Shown in pieces: positions 8,913 to 18,035 of a DNA stretch of 64,000 nt. Where the stretch lies: contig NZ_AWNH01000112.1 in the NCBI RefSeq assembly GCF_000482245.1, positions 1-64,000 of the forward strand, in the 5' to 3' direction. Made by a program: the position numbers and the translations under genes. Each line of letters starts with the position of its first letter. The first letter of the stretch is position 1. The notes under the pieces were generated by a model that saw only the letters and a program-made list of their open reading frames with translations, was not told the DNA's origin and made no database searches. The DNA is from Leptolyngbya sp. Heron Island J. Its GTDB lineage: Bacteria; Cyanobacteriota; Cyanobacteriia; Phormidesmidales; Phormidesmidaceae.

Positions 8913-9325
8913 GCAAGATTGTCTCGGGGAATAGGGGTAGGTGCTCCTTTTAATAAAGAGAGAATCTTACTGTTGAGGGTGGCCGGCAAAATGGGTTTAA
9001 CCATATAGTCAGTCGCCCCAACAGCGATGGCTCGTTGCCGATCTGCTTGAAATGCATAGCCACTGACTACCAAAATTGGTAAATTACAAAACTGGGGATG
9101 ATGGCGAATGGTTTGGATAAGGGTGAGACCATCCACCTGTGGGAGCTTAATATCCAGCAATACAATGTGAGGCATAAATTCCTGCATCATCTCAATGCAG
9201 TTGTTGCCGTCAGCCAGCGGTAAAACTCGATAACCGCAATGTTCTAAAAAGTCTGCAAATAATACACGATTGCCGTAATCGTCTTCAATCAGTAAAATGC
9301 GGCGTTGCTCTGGTGGAAAATTCAT
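8873..9325 (-). CDS. Single-domain response regulator (CheY-like receiver)
   Basis: 150 residues. A complete receiver domain spans about 8-128: the acidic pair in LLIEDDYGNR, the phospho-acceptor Asp in HIVLLDIKLPQVDG, Ser in ILVVSGYA and the conserved Lys in YMVKPILP. It is followed by a short Ser/Asp-rich tail with no output domain. It probably acts in a phosphorelay or by protein binding. No kinase gene is adjacent. The 3' end overlaps the convergent small gene. Confidence 0.85.
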   Translation of the reverse strand: MNFPPEQRRILLIEDDYGNRVLFADFLEHCGYRVLPLADGNNCIEMMQEFMPHIVLLDIKLPQVDGLTLIQTIRHHPQFCNLPILVVSGYAFQADRQRAIAVGATDYMVKPILPATLNSKILSLLKGAPTPIPRDNLAQDSESDSSEFWR

Positions 9326-9632
9326 AGATGGCTGCAGCGCAGTAGCAAGCTAATCGACATTTACTGGTAGAGGTGACGTTAACACCGATCTTGAATACAG
9401 GAAAAGTGTCTTTATAATTCTAGCTAACTTACTCTCCGGCAAGAATGATATGCATGATGGGGGTATTGTAATGTACGTACAAACACAGAACCCTGTGTTT
9501 TCTTCGTATAAATAATACCTGTATCTATTGCTAAATTACTGGGTACTGCCAAGAGCTGTCCTTACAGTTGCTCAAGTAACTGCGATGGCGGCCTTAACAC
9601 CGGTTATTCGGTAATTTACCTATGGATTTAAT
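9326..9632. other. Intergenic region
   Basis: 307 bases between the receiver gene (start at 9325) and the end of the aminotransferase, both on the minus strand. It should hold the receiver promoter. No reading frame, repeat or clear terminator was seen. Confidence 0.45.
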
Positions 9633-10805
9633 TTAGTTACGGCTATACATAAACTCGACAATCTGCTGTGCGGCTTGTTTTAGAACTGCAGGAGGTTGTA
9701 CCAGGGCAAAGCGGACGTATCCTTCGCCAGATTTGCCAAAACCTCTACCCGGTGCCAATGCTATGCCGGTTGCTTCCACTAGTTGCACGCAAAAATCAAT
9801 GGAGTCGCTCCAGGATGCGGGTAGCTTAGCCCATAGGTACATGGTGGCAGTGGGGCTAGTAACGTGCCAACCATGGTGGTTGAGGGCGGTGACCATGGCA
9901 TCTCGACGGGCTTTGAAGGTGTCGACGGTGGTGCGGACGCAGTCTTGGGGGCCTTCAAGTGCTGCGATCGCACCTCGCAAAATTCCCTGATACTGATTAA
10001 AGTCCACCGTGGCCTTAACCTGACGCAGCGCCAGAATCAGCTCACGATTACCAATGGCATAGGCGATGCGAAACCCACCCATGTTGTAAGCCTTGGAAAA
10101 GCTAAAAAACTCGATAGAGCAGGTCTTATTTGCATCGGCCTGCAGCACTGATGGTGCCGGATATCCATCAAAGCAATGGTCAGCGTAGGGAAAGTCGTGG
10201 GCCAGGACAAGATTTTGCTCCTGGCAGAAAGCGACGGTCTTAGCAAAAAACTCTGGTGAGGCGATGCCGGTGGTGGGATTGTGGGGATAGCTCAACACCA
10301 TCAGCCTGGCCTGGGCCAACACCGCTGTTGGGATATCGGTCAAGACGGGTAAAAATCCGTTTTCTGCCAATAGCGGCATGGCATAAATCTGTCCGTTAGC
10401 CAGATGAATACCCCCGGTATGGGAGGGATAGCACGGGTCAGTGAGCAATGCAAAATCCCCAGGATTCAAAATTGCTAACGGTAAATGGGCTGTGCCTTCC
10501 TGAGAACCAATCAGGGGCAGCACCTCGGTTTCTGGATCAACTGCTACACCAAACTTTTGGGTATACCAGCGAGCTGCGGCTTGTCGAAAAGCGCGGGTAC
10601 TTTCAAATAGGTTATAGCCGTGGGTGGCCGGGTCGCGCAGTGCCGTTGCGATCGCATCTAACACATGGCCCGGTGTTGGTAAATCTGATGACCCCAGGGA
10701 TAAATCTACGATTGGCTTACCGGCTGCTCGTGCTCGTCCCTTGGCTCGATCCATGTCGGCAAAAACGTTGGTCTGCAAAGGGGTAAGACGATCGGCAAAG
10801 CGCAT
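9633..10805 (-). CDS. Class I/II PLP-dependent aminotransferase (LL-DAP-aminotransferase-like)
   Basis: 390 residues, full length for fold-type I aminotransferases. Visible are an N-terminal substrate loop with DLSLGSSDLPTP, the cofactor-binding Gly-Ser region in LIGSQEGTAHL, the Asn of SYPHNPTTG, the Asp/Tyr of HDFPYADHCFDGY, the PLP Schiff-base Lys in FFSFSKAYNMGGFR and the C-terminal carboxylate-binding Arg in GYVRFALV. The pattern fits the cyanobacterial branch related to LL-diaminopimelate and alanine/aspartate aminotransferases. The exact amino donor cannot be read from sequence. It is transcribed alone. Confidence 0.85.
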   Translation of the reverse strand: MRFADRLTPLQTNVFADMDRAKGRARAAGKPIVDLSLGSSDLPTPGHVLDAIATALRDPATHGYNLFESTRAFRQAAARWYTQKFGVAVDPETEVLPLIGSQEGTAHLPLAILNPGDFALLTDPCYPSHTGGIHLANGQIYAMPLLAENGFLPVLTDIPTAVLAQARLMVLSYPHNPTTGIASPEFFAKTVAFCQEQNLVLAHDFPYADHCFDGYPAPSVLQADANKTCSIEFFSFSKAYNMGGFRIAYAIGNRELILALRQVKATVDFNQYQGILRGAIAALEGPQDCVRTTVDTFKARRDAMVTALNHHGWHVTSPTATMYLWAKLPASWSDSIDFCVQLVEATGIALAPGRGFGKSGEGYVRFALVQPPAVLKQAAQQIVEFMYSRN

Positions 10806-10925
10806 GGGGCAGCAGGACGGTGGGTAGTGGGGGATTTGTTTGAGATACTCGGTACCTCAATCCATCCTATTTTAAACCCATTACATGGTGAGCCTGCTAA
10901 GACCTATTGTTCGGTGGGACCTATC

Positions 10926-11699
10926 CTACAGGTTGTCTAGTTCCTGTTTGAGTGCTTCTAATTCTGCATCGACGGCTTTATTGGTGGGAGCATCAACCGG
11001 CTGGGCATCAGCGGGCGGCAATGCTTCCTGGTTAACTGAACCTCCTGATAGCTGGGCTTTCATCGCAGCGAGTTCAGAATCGACATCACCACCGGCTTCA
11101 AGGCTGACAAACTGGCTTTCGAGATCTGCACCCGCTAGCTCTGCGGCTGCCTGCCCCCGAGCTTCCAGTTCTAGAATTTTTTCCTCCATGCGCTCAAAGG
11201 CACCAACAGAGCTGCTGGTGCTGAGGGTACCCACGGTTTTTTGTAGCTTTTCGTTGGCCTTAGCCGCACTGGCACGGGCCTTGAGCATGTTTTTCTTGGT
11301 CTTGTATTCAGAAATCTTGCTCTCTAGACCAATCAGGTTACGCTTGAGGGTCTCGACTGAAGCAGTCTGCTGTTCGAGCTGAGTTTTTAAGGCCGTTGCT
11401 GTTTCGGCATGGCTTTTTTTACGAACCAGGGCTTCACGAGCCAGGTTTTCATCCCCTTTCTGTAATGCTAGCTGTGCCCGCTGAGTCCACATGTTAGCTT
11501 CGGACTGGGCCTTTTCCTGCTGCTGCTCTACCTTTTTCTTGCTCGCGATCGCACCCGCCACCGCTTGGCGCATTTGCACTAGATCCTCTTGCATATCCAT
11601 GATGCTTTGCTCAAGAATCTTTTCTGGATCTTCGGCTTTGCTGACAGCATCGTTGACATTGGCGCGGATAAGTCGGCTAACGCGATCAAATAACCCCAT
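10926..11699 (-). CDS. vipp1: Vipp1/IM30, thylakoid membrane-maintenance ESCRT-III-like protein
   Basis: 257 residues starting MGLFDRVSRLIRANVNDAVS, the amphipathic helix 0 that binds membranes. It continues as the long PspA/IM30 coiled coil (EDPEKILEQSIMDMQEDLVQ, then AVAGAIASKKKVE). A C-terminal extension after about residue 220, ending AVDAELEALKQELDNL, distinguishes Vipp1 from bacterial PspA. It assembles into rings and rods that maintain thylakoids. I set the start at the ATG of MGLFD, 19 codons inside the longer frame, because the helix must be N-terminal and a purine-rich ribosome-binding site precedes it. Confidence 0.93.
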   Translation of the reverse strand: MGLFDRVSRLIRANVNDAVSKAEDPEKILEQSIMDMQEDLVQMRQAVAGAIASKKKVEQQQEKAQSEANMWTQRAQLALQKGDENLAREALVRKKSHAETATALKTQLEQQTASVETLKRNLIGLESKISEYKTKKNMLKARASAAKANEKLQKTVGTLSTSSSVGAFERMEEKILELEARGQAAAELAGADLESQFVSLEAGGDVDSELAAMKAQLSGGSVNQEALPPADAQPVDAPTNKAVDAELEALKQELDNL

Positions 11700-12134
11700 T
11701 GGTCTTCCTTGTCCTTGATAAGTTTCTATCTGGGTGTTTGTGGGGCTTGAGATCAACTAGCCCCGTTGCAGCACCTAACGGCACCTCGCGCTTTAGTTTT
11801 AGCACACGTTGCCGTCCCACAGAGGTGTGGATAAGCGCCTGGATATATCTTCTAGGTTGTCTAAAGAAATGATAATTACATTAGATCCGCTAAAAAAATT
11901 TAGACTTGCGGGTGTGGATGATGGCATTTCCCAGCTCTAAAGATAGATATAGTTAAGTACTTATGAATTATTTTTGATGAATGCTTGGGCATATTAAGCC
12001 TGCATCTTTAATAGGTACTCATAATCACACGGTAGCTTTTCGTCTAAGCTTGTGGAAAATCAGGGTGACTTATCTGCATAAGCACTGAGCCGCCCCCTTT
12101 GAAATATCTGCCATTTATAGTTTCCATTAAAAAA
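11700..12134. other. Divergent promoter region with two DnaA-box-like nonamers
   Basis: 435 A+T-rich bases separate vipp1 (leftward) from the Asp-box protein (rightward). TGTGGATAA near 11826 and TGTGGAAAA near 12051 match bacterial and cyanobacterial DnaA boxes. Two boxes are too few, and dnaA/dnaN are not here, to call an origin. Confidence 0.4.
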
Positions 12135-14489
12135 ATGTACGTCCTTAAATATGGTTCTAAGGTTGGACTATCCAAGCTATTGGTAGCGGTCGTTAATCTG
12201 ATTAGACGTCAGCTGGGCTGGGTGGCTTTGGGGTTATTACTAACGGTAGTTTGGTCATTTCAACCGGCCTATGCCCATCGTCCCCACGATGTGGTTACTC
12301 AGATTAAACTCTCGCCTAACTATAGTCAGGACCAGACTGCCTACACGATTGTACGGGGTAACTTGTTAAAGTCCGTGGATCAAGGCGAACGTTGGAAACG
12401 CCTTGTGCAGGGGTTAGACACTCTAGCGCCGTTGTCTACCCTCACAATCGACCAGACCGAAGGACAGTTACTGGCACTGGGCACCCATGGGGATGGCATT
12501 TTCTTATCAGATGATCAAGGTGAAAGCTGGCGTCAGTCTAATCAAGGGCTGGATACCTTAGATATTGGCCTGATATATAGTCTGCCGAGTAATTCTCAAG
12601 TGCTGTTGGCAGCAGGTGCCGAGGGGGGCGTCTTTCAAAGTGTTGATCGTGGCCAAACCTGGAATTCAGTTGTGGATGCCAGCCAGCTGTTGTTAACCCT
12701 GAATGAAGTTAGTGGTACAGTGTGGGGTGGTGATGACAGGGGCCAGTTGTTGCGCTCCAACGACAGCGGTCAAAGTTGGCAAAGAGTCCTCACTGTGGCG
12801 GATGATCCGATCAGTACGATTGCTGCCAATGACAATGTGCTCTATGTAGGCACCGATTCTAAGGGAGTTTATCGAGTTGATCCGACAACTCTTGAGATAA
12901 TTGACATCAACCAAGGGTTAGAGGATTTGCGCATTCAGGACGTCAAGATTCTACCGGGTGATTCTAGAGGGGTAATTCTCTCTAGCTGGGATAGAGGTAT
13001 TTCGATCTCTCTGGATACTGGTGAAACCTGGACGGATTACCCTAATGGTCTCATCAAAGACAAGCAAGCGGATGAATTTGAAACCCATCACTTTTCTGAA
13101 ATTGCGGTGTCGGACAATTTTGTCGAGGATGAGACTGTCTTTTTAGGCGGGTTTAACGGTCTTTATAAGTCGAACCAGGGGGGGCAACGATGGCGTGAGA
13201 TTAGCACGCTGGACGAAGGTGTCGTGGCGGCGATGGATGTGTCGCCTAATTATGCTGAGGATGGCACTCTGGCTCTGACCACCTACGTTGGCAAGATTAT
13301 GACGAGTAACGACCAGGGTAAAACTTGGGAGTTGACTATGAATGGTGTGGAAGTGCCTCGATTAAACGGTAGCTTTAAGCAGACTTATCAAGATCCGCGA
13401 CGGTTTTTTGACATTGCTTTTTCTCCTGACTACGGCACTGATAAAACATTGTTTACTACAGGGCTATGGACTAAGTTTGTCCGGTCGACCAACGGGGCTA
13501 GATCCTGGTCAGTCCATAGTTTGAGCAAGGAAGCTCGGGGACTAACATTGCTGCTATCGCCTGAATTTTCGACTGACAAGACGATGTATGTGAGCAATCA
13601 GGCTGGGCTTTTGTTTCGGTCGACCAATGGTGGCAGAACTTTAGAGGAGATTGCTAATTTGCCCTGGGAACGGGGTAACGATAGTCCCTCCATGGCGATC
13701 TCTCCTAGTTTTACAGAAGATCGCACCTTGTATACGGTGGCTGAAACTGGGGTATATCGGTCTACAGATGCTGGTGAAACTTGGCAGGCGACGACGGCAG
13801 CGACCCCAATTGCGGCGGCAGGGAACTTACACATTGAGATTTCTCCCAACTATCCTCAGGATAAAACGCTGTTTGTCAGCAGCTACGATGGCTTATTTAA
13901 GACCACAGATTCCGGTGAGAGCTGGCAGTCTGTGGCGATCGCAGATGTTGCCCCTGAGCGTACCTTTCTAGAAGGGGTGGCCGTATCCCCCAACTATGGT
14001 CAGGATGGCACGGTGATGGTTAGCCTCCGGGGTAAAGGGCTTTATAGAAGTGTGGATGGCGGCGACTCTTTTACACCTATTGGTGATGCCAGTCTGGCCT
14101 TCTCTCGGATGTACAATGTCCCCTGTGCTGGACGTCCTATCCAGTTTTCACCCAACTATGCTGAGGACAATACAATTTTTGGCTTTGGTACTGCCCATAC
14201 CGATGTTTATCGCTCCACCGATGGTGGGGAAACCTGGGAGACTTTAACCACGCCCGATATTGAGCCTCCCACTGAGCTGAGTACGCTGACAACCGTTGCG
14301 ATCGCAGCTGAACTGTACCGTGGTAGAATCCTCAAAACTTTACTGGCAGTGGGGGTAGCGATTGTCGCCTATTTTGTGGTCGGTCTGTTGCCGTTGAGAA
14401 AAATCATCAAACTCAACCGACGCTTACTTCAATTTGGTACCGCCATGGCCAGTTTTGCAGTTGCTTTAGTCGTGTTGCTTAAAATTTAA
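12135..14489 (+). CDS. Secreted, membrane-anchored Asp-box (VPS10/sortilin-like) beta-propeller protein
   Basis: 784 residues from ATG 12135; an in-frame TTG at 12099 would add 12. A signal/anchor segment (WVALGLLLTVVWSFQPAYAH) is followed by about 13 Asp-box motifs of the type S-x-D-x-G-x-x-W, for example DDQGESW, VDRGQTW, NDSGQSW, TDAGETW and TDGGETW, spaced roughly 45-60 residues. Many are preceded by LSPNYxxDxT. That is a BNR/VPS10-type double propeller facing the periplasm or lumen. Two hydrophobic segments close the protein (TLLAVGVAIVAYFVVGLLPL and FGTAMASFAVALVVLL). The ligand is unknown. The cupin gene starts 23 bases downstream. Confidence 0.75.
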   Translation: MYVLKYGSKVGLSKLLVAVVNLIRRQLGWVALGLLLTVVWSFQPAYAHRPHDVVTQIKLSPNYSQDQTAYTIVRGNLLKSVDQGERWKRLVQGLDTLAPLSTLTIDQTEGQLLALGTHGDGIFLSDDQGESWRQSNQGLDTLDIGLIYSLPSNSQVLLAAGAEGGVFQSVDRGQTWNSVVDASQLLLTLNEVSGTVWGGDDRGQLLRSNDSGQSWQRVLTVADDPISTIAANDNVLYVGTDSKGVYRVDPTTLEIIDINQGLEDLRIQDVKILPGDSRGVILSSWDRGISISLDTGETWTDYPNGLIKDKQADEFETHHFSEIAVSDNFVEDETVFLGGFNGLYKSNQGGQRWREISTLDEGVVAAMDVSPNYAEDGTLALTTYVGKIMTSNDQGKTWELTMNGVEVPRLNGSFKQTYQDPRRFFDIAFSPDYGTDKTLFTTGLWTKFVRSTNGARSWSVHSLSKEARGLTLLLSPEFSTDKTMYVSNQAGLLFRSTNGGRTLEEIANLPWERGNDSPSMAISPSFTEDRTLYTVAETGVYRSTDAGETWQATTAATPIAAAGNLHIEISPNYPQDKTLFVSSYDGLFKTTDSGESWQSVAIADVAPERTFLEGVAVSPNYGQDGTVMVSLRGKGLYRSVDGGDSFTPIGDASLAFSRMYNVPCAGRPIQFSPNYAEDNTIFGFGTAHTDVYRSTDGGETWETLTTPDIEPPTELSTLTTVAIAAELYRGRILKTLLAVGVAIVAYFVVGLLPLRKIIKLNRRLLQFGTAMASFAVALVVLLKI

Positions 14490-14512
14490 ACTAGCATAGG
14501 CAGGTCTTCTCT

Positions 14513-15013
14513 ATGGGTAATCCAGCGGGCCAGCAAAATCCCCTCGTCAAGGCATCCGAGATTAATGCCATGGACGAAATTGAGTTTCACCATCCACTCA
14601 ATCCCAACTCAGAAATCCACATACGCCCTCTGGCCAATGCTGTGGGCTTTGATCGGATTGGCCTATCGCTAGTACGTATGCCTCCAGGTAAGGAGTCTTT
14701 TGTGTACCATGCCCATCACAATGAAGAAGAGTGGCTTTATATTCTCTCAGGGCGTGGGATGGCTGAGATTGGGGACAGGGAAGTTGAGGTAGGGCCAGGA
14801 GATTTTATGGGATTTGGTCTCCCTCAGGCACCCCACCATCTTCGCAATCCATTTAGCGAAGACCTGGTTTATCTGATGGGTGGAGAGCAGCTCAGCTTTG
14901 ACATTGCTGTTTTTCCGCGACTTAATAAACGGATAATACAGGACGGTGAGACTGCTTATATTGTTGACGATGCCTCTCTCCAGGGCCTGGGCACCCTTCA
15001 GGAAACCGAGTAA
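14513..15013 (+). CDS. Cupin-domain protein
   Basis: 166 residues. A single conserved double-stranded beta-helix barrel has both cupin motifs: G-x5-HAHHNEEEWLYILSG with metal-ligand His and Glu, and GPGDFMGFGLPQAPHHLRN with the second-motif His. Such proteins bind a metal and act as isomerases, oxygenases or sugar-binding sensors; the substrate cannot be deduced. It follows the propeller gene by 23 bases and is likely its operon partner. Confidence 0.8.
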   Translation: MGNPAGQQNPLVKASEINAMDEIEFHHPLNPNSEIHIRPLANAVGFDRIGLSLVRMPPGKESFVYHAHHNEEEWLYILSGRGMAEIGDREVEVGPGDFMGFGLPQAPHHLRNPFSEDLVYLMGGEQLSFDIAVFPRLNKRIIQDGETAYIVDDASLQGLGTLQETE

Positions 15014-15423
15014 TCATAAGCGCAATTCATTAATTGTCTTGCACCTGGCAATGAAGCTTCAAATCGCCTTGGACTCAAAATCAAAAGGCTAACTGGACCA
15101 AAACCCGCTGCAGGGGTTAAGAGATAGCTGAAAATGCTCTGTGTCCAGGGGCTTACAGCAACTTGTCCTTTCAGCGAACAGCCCTCAATTAGCGGTGGGT
15201 TTTTGAACTCGGCACAGGCTGGAGCCTCATGGTCTACTCAAAGTGGCTGTCATCACCCCCGTTGAGATTCTAAGAGATTTCTTAAGGGATTGAGAGCCAG
15301 CCAGCAGCTTGTTATGCACTTCCTTAAAACAGCTGCTCAAAATTTAAAGAAAAAAAACAATCTATTAACACTTCTACTTATCCCCCATAGAGTGAGGAGA
15401 TAACGTGATGCAATCTATCCCTA
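15014..15423. other. Leader region of the two-component operon
   Basis: 410 bases with no reading frame of note. A single TTGCACC half-site occurs near 15050 without a partner at the right spacing, so it is not counted as an L box. A purine-rich GAGGAG at about 15394 lies upstream of the kinase ATG. Confidence 0.4.
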
Positions 15424-17649
15424 ATGGCATCTGATGATAGAACGAGTAAACTGACGTTCTGGGACGAGGTAGTAGATCCCCACCCCCTAACTATCTCCAG
15501 TCAGACGCTGCTGCCTAAGGTTTTAGCCAAATTGGTCGCCCAGCCTGAATCAAGCTGCATTTTAGCGATGCATCGTGGTCGGGTGAGCGGTATTGCTACC
15601 CGTCAGGACTTAATGCAAGCCATTGTGCAACGGTCGACCTGGACTAAACTGCGACTCTCAAAGGTGATGAGTCGTCCGGTGATCACTGTTTCAAGGTCTG
15701 AGCTATCAACGGTTGCATCCCTTGTAGAACAATTTGAGCGACATCAGATCAGTCACCTGCCAGTTTTGGATGAGCGTAAGACCCTGATTGGCGTGATTGT
15801 ACAAAAGCGGCTGCTGCTGCTTTCCAATTTACAAAGTGCGGAATTTCAGCTGAATCGGCAGCATCAGCGAGCACAGCTCTTTGCCGAAATCACCCTCAAA
15901 ATTCGTCAGTCATTACAGCTTAAAGAAATCCTGCAGACTACGGTGGAAGAAGTCCAGAAGCTTCTGGATGCTGATCGGGTTTTGATTTATCGGGTATTGC
16001 CTGATAGTACGGGCATTACTATTAGCGAAGCTGTTAAAGAAGCCTATCCTTCGGTTTTAGGGGTTGCCTTCCCTGAAGAAGTCTTTCCAGAAGAGTATCA
16101 ACGCCTGTACGCCCGAGGACGGGTACAAGCCATTGCCGATGTTCATGCCCCTAACTCCGGCCTTGCGGAATGTCTGGTGGACTTTATTCAACAGTGGGGC
16201 ATTCAATCTAAGCTGATTGTGCCGATTGTGCATCCCTTGCCATCAAAACAGTCCATCCGCCACAAATCGATTCAAAATCATCTGTGGGGGTTACTGATTG
16301 CCCATCAGTGTGAAAGTCCACGGCAGTGGACAGACTTTGAGTTAGAACTGATGCAGCAGTTAGCTGATCAGATTAGCATTGCCCTGTCCCAAGGCCAGAC
16401 CCTGGAATATTTAGAAGACCGGGTCAAACTGCGTACGGTAGAATTAACCCAAGCCAACATCGCTCTGCAACAGGAAATTCAGGAGCGTAAACAGGTGGAG
16501 ATGGCACTACGCCAAAGTGAAGAACAAATTCGCCTAATTACCAATAACTTACCAGTGTTGATCGCCTATGTCGATCGACAGCAGTGCTATTGTTTTAACA
16601 ATCAAGCCTATGAATACTGGTTGGGACAAGCTCCCAAAGAGCTGCACGGGCAATCTATTCAAGCGGTCACACCGGCCAACTACTATAAACAGATTCGGCC
16701 CCACATTGAAGCTGCTCTTCAAGGGCACCAGGTCACCTATGAGAGTGAACTCACCTTCAAAGATGGACGGTGTCATTCAGTGAGTGTGAGCTATATTCCC
16801 CACTTGGATGTGGTCGCTACAGGAGAAACAAAAATCAACGGTTTTTTTGCCCTCACTAGCGATATCAGTGAGCGTAAAGCGATAGAACGCATGAAAGATG
16901 AGTTTATTGCTGTTGTCAGCCATGAACTAAGAACGCCGCTAACATCACTACATGGATCGTTAAAACTGATTGCAACCGGTCGTTTGGGGCATTTGTCTGA
17001 AGCGGGCCAACAAATGTTGGCGGTGGCTGATGAAAGTACGGACAGACTAGTGCGTTTAGTTAACAATGTGCTGGATCTGCAGCGTATAGAGGCGGGTGAA
17101 GTGACAATGGATGCATGTACATGTAATGCGGCTGACCTGGTCGAACAAGCCGCTGAAGCTATGCAGCCCATGGCGCAAGAATACGATATTGAGATCTGCC
17201 GACAGCTTAACCCGCTTTCAATTTGGGCAGATCCAGACTATATCGTGCAAACTTTAACCAATTTGATTGGTAATGCTATTAAGTTTTCATCTCCTAGCAA
17301 AACCATTACTTTAAAGGTTGAATCTTGTTCAAACTTGCAACAACGGTCTAATTTGTCGGATGGCTTGACCGATACCGACTTGTCTATACCAATGTCAGCC
17401 CTCTTTTGTGTGCAAGACAACGGCCAGGGGATTCCTCTCGATAAACTAGGTAGTATCTTTGAACGATTTCAGCAGGTGGACTCTTCTGATTCTCGTAAAA
17501 AGGGAGGTACAGGTCTGGGTTTAACAATCTGTCGCAAAATTATTGAACAACACGGCGGTAGAATTTGGGCAGAGAGCCAGGTAGGGATCGGTAGTTGTTT
17601 TTATTTTACTGTCCCCCTTTCCCATGAGCAGGTATTAACACCAACATGA
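15424..17649 (+). CDS. CBS-GAF-PAS hybrid-sensor histidine kinase, RcaE-like position
   Basis: 741 residues, soluble. Domains in order: a CBS pair (about 20-135, MSRPVITVSRSEL and HQISHLPVLDER); a phytochrome/cyanobacteriochrome-type GAF (about 166-322, LDADRVLIYRV, LIVPIV, LWGLLIAHQCESPRQW); a coiled coil; a PAS (about 365-485); HisKA with His500 in VVSHELRTP; and HATPase with N (NLIGNAIKFS), G1 (DNGQGIP) and G2 (GGTGLGL) boxes. Cys250 of GLAEC aligns exactly with the bilin-binding Cys of cyanobacteriochromes, 17 residues before the conserved Pro-Ile, but the usual following His is Leu. It overlaps the next gene by ATGA. Order and neighbours resemble RcaE; bilin binding is unproven. Confidence 0.85.
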   Translation: MASDDRTSKLTFWDEVVDPHPLTISSQTLLPKVLAKLVAQPESSCILAMHRGRVSGIATRQDLMQAIVQRSTWTKLRLSKVMSRPVITVSRSELSTVASLVEQFERHQISHLPVLDERKTLIGVIVQKRLLLLSNLQSAEFQLNRQHQRAQLFAEITLKIRQSLQLKEILQTTVEEVQKLLDADRVLIYRVLPDSTGITISEAVKEAYPSVLGVAFPEEVFPEEYQRLYARGRVQAIADVHAPNSGLAECLVDFIQQWGIQSKLIVPIVHPLPSKQSIRHKSIQNHLWGLLIAHQCESPRQWTDFELELMQQLADQISIALSQGQTLEYLEDRVKLRTVELTQANIALQQEIQERKQVEMALRQSEEQIRLITNNLPVLIAYVDRQQCYCFNNQAYEYWLGQAPKELHGQSIQAVTPANYYKQIRPHIEAALQGHQVTYESELTFKDGRCHSVSVSYIPHLDVVATGETKINGFFALTSDISERKAIERMKDEFIAVVSHELRTPLTSLHGSLKLIATGRLGHLSEAGQQMLAVADESTDRLVRLVNNVLDLQRIEAGEVTMDACTCNAADLVEQAAEAMQPMAQEYDIEICRQLNPLSIWADPDYIVQTLTNLIGNAIKFSSPSKTITLKVESCSNLQQRSNLSDGLTDTDLSIPMSALFCVQDNGQGIPLDKLGSIFERFQQVDSSDSRKKGGTGLGLTICRKIIEQHGGRIWAESQVGIGSCFYFTVPLSHEQVLTPT

Positions 17650-18026
17650 TGTCTAAACTAATACTGCTGATCGACGATGAAGAGCCTATTCAAAAGGTGG
17701 TTAGGCTGAGTTTACAAATGGAAGCCAATTGGCAAATTATTTGTGCATCTTCCGGATTAGAAGGCTTACATCAAGCTGAAGCACAGCAGCCTGATGCTAT
17801 ATTGCTGGATGTGATGATGCCTGAAATTGATGGCATTAGTACGTTTGAGAGATTACGTGACAATCTTGAAACCCAGGCTATTCCAGTTATTTTGTTGACT
17901 GCTAAAACTGGTACAGCAGAAAAGCGTCTGTTTCAGAAAATTGGGGTGACTGGAGTGATTACCAAACCGTTTAACCCGCTAACGTTGGCCAGTCAGATGG
18001 CTCGATTACTGGAATGGCAGCTTTAG
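17646..18026 (+). CDS. rcaF: Single-domain response regulator, RcaF-like
   Basis: 126 residues. A receiver only: LLIDDEEPIQK acidic pocket, phospho-Asp55 in AILLDVMMPEIDG, Thr in VILLTAKTG and Lys in GVITKPFNP. The start codon overlaps the stop of the kinase gene, and the large regulator gene begins 9 bases downstream, so the three form one operon. In the Fremyella Rca pathway the small protein RcaF carries phosphate from RcaE to RcaC. The same gene order here suggests the same job. The symbol rests on architecture and context, not on an alignment. Confidence 0.75.
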   Translation: MMSKLILLIDDEEPIQKVVRLSLQMEANWQIICASSGLEGLHQAEAQQPDAILLDVMMPEIDGISTFERLRDNLETQAIPVILLTAKTGTAEKRLFQKIGVTGVITKPFNPLTLASQMARLLEWQL

Positions 18027-18035
18027 GGTAGGGCG

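Noticed and set aside
15045-15055. L box upstream of the RcaE-like kinase
   Set aside because: Only one TTGCAC half-site, with no second half four bases later.
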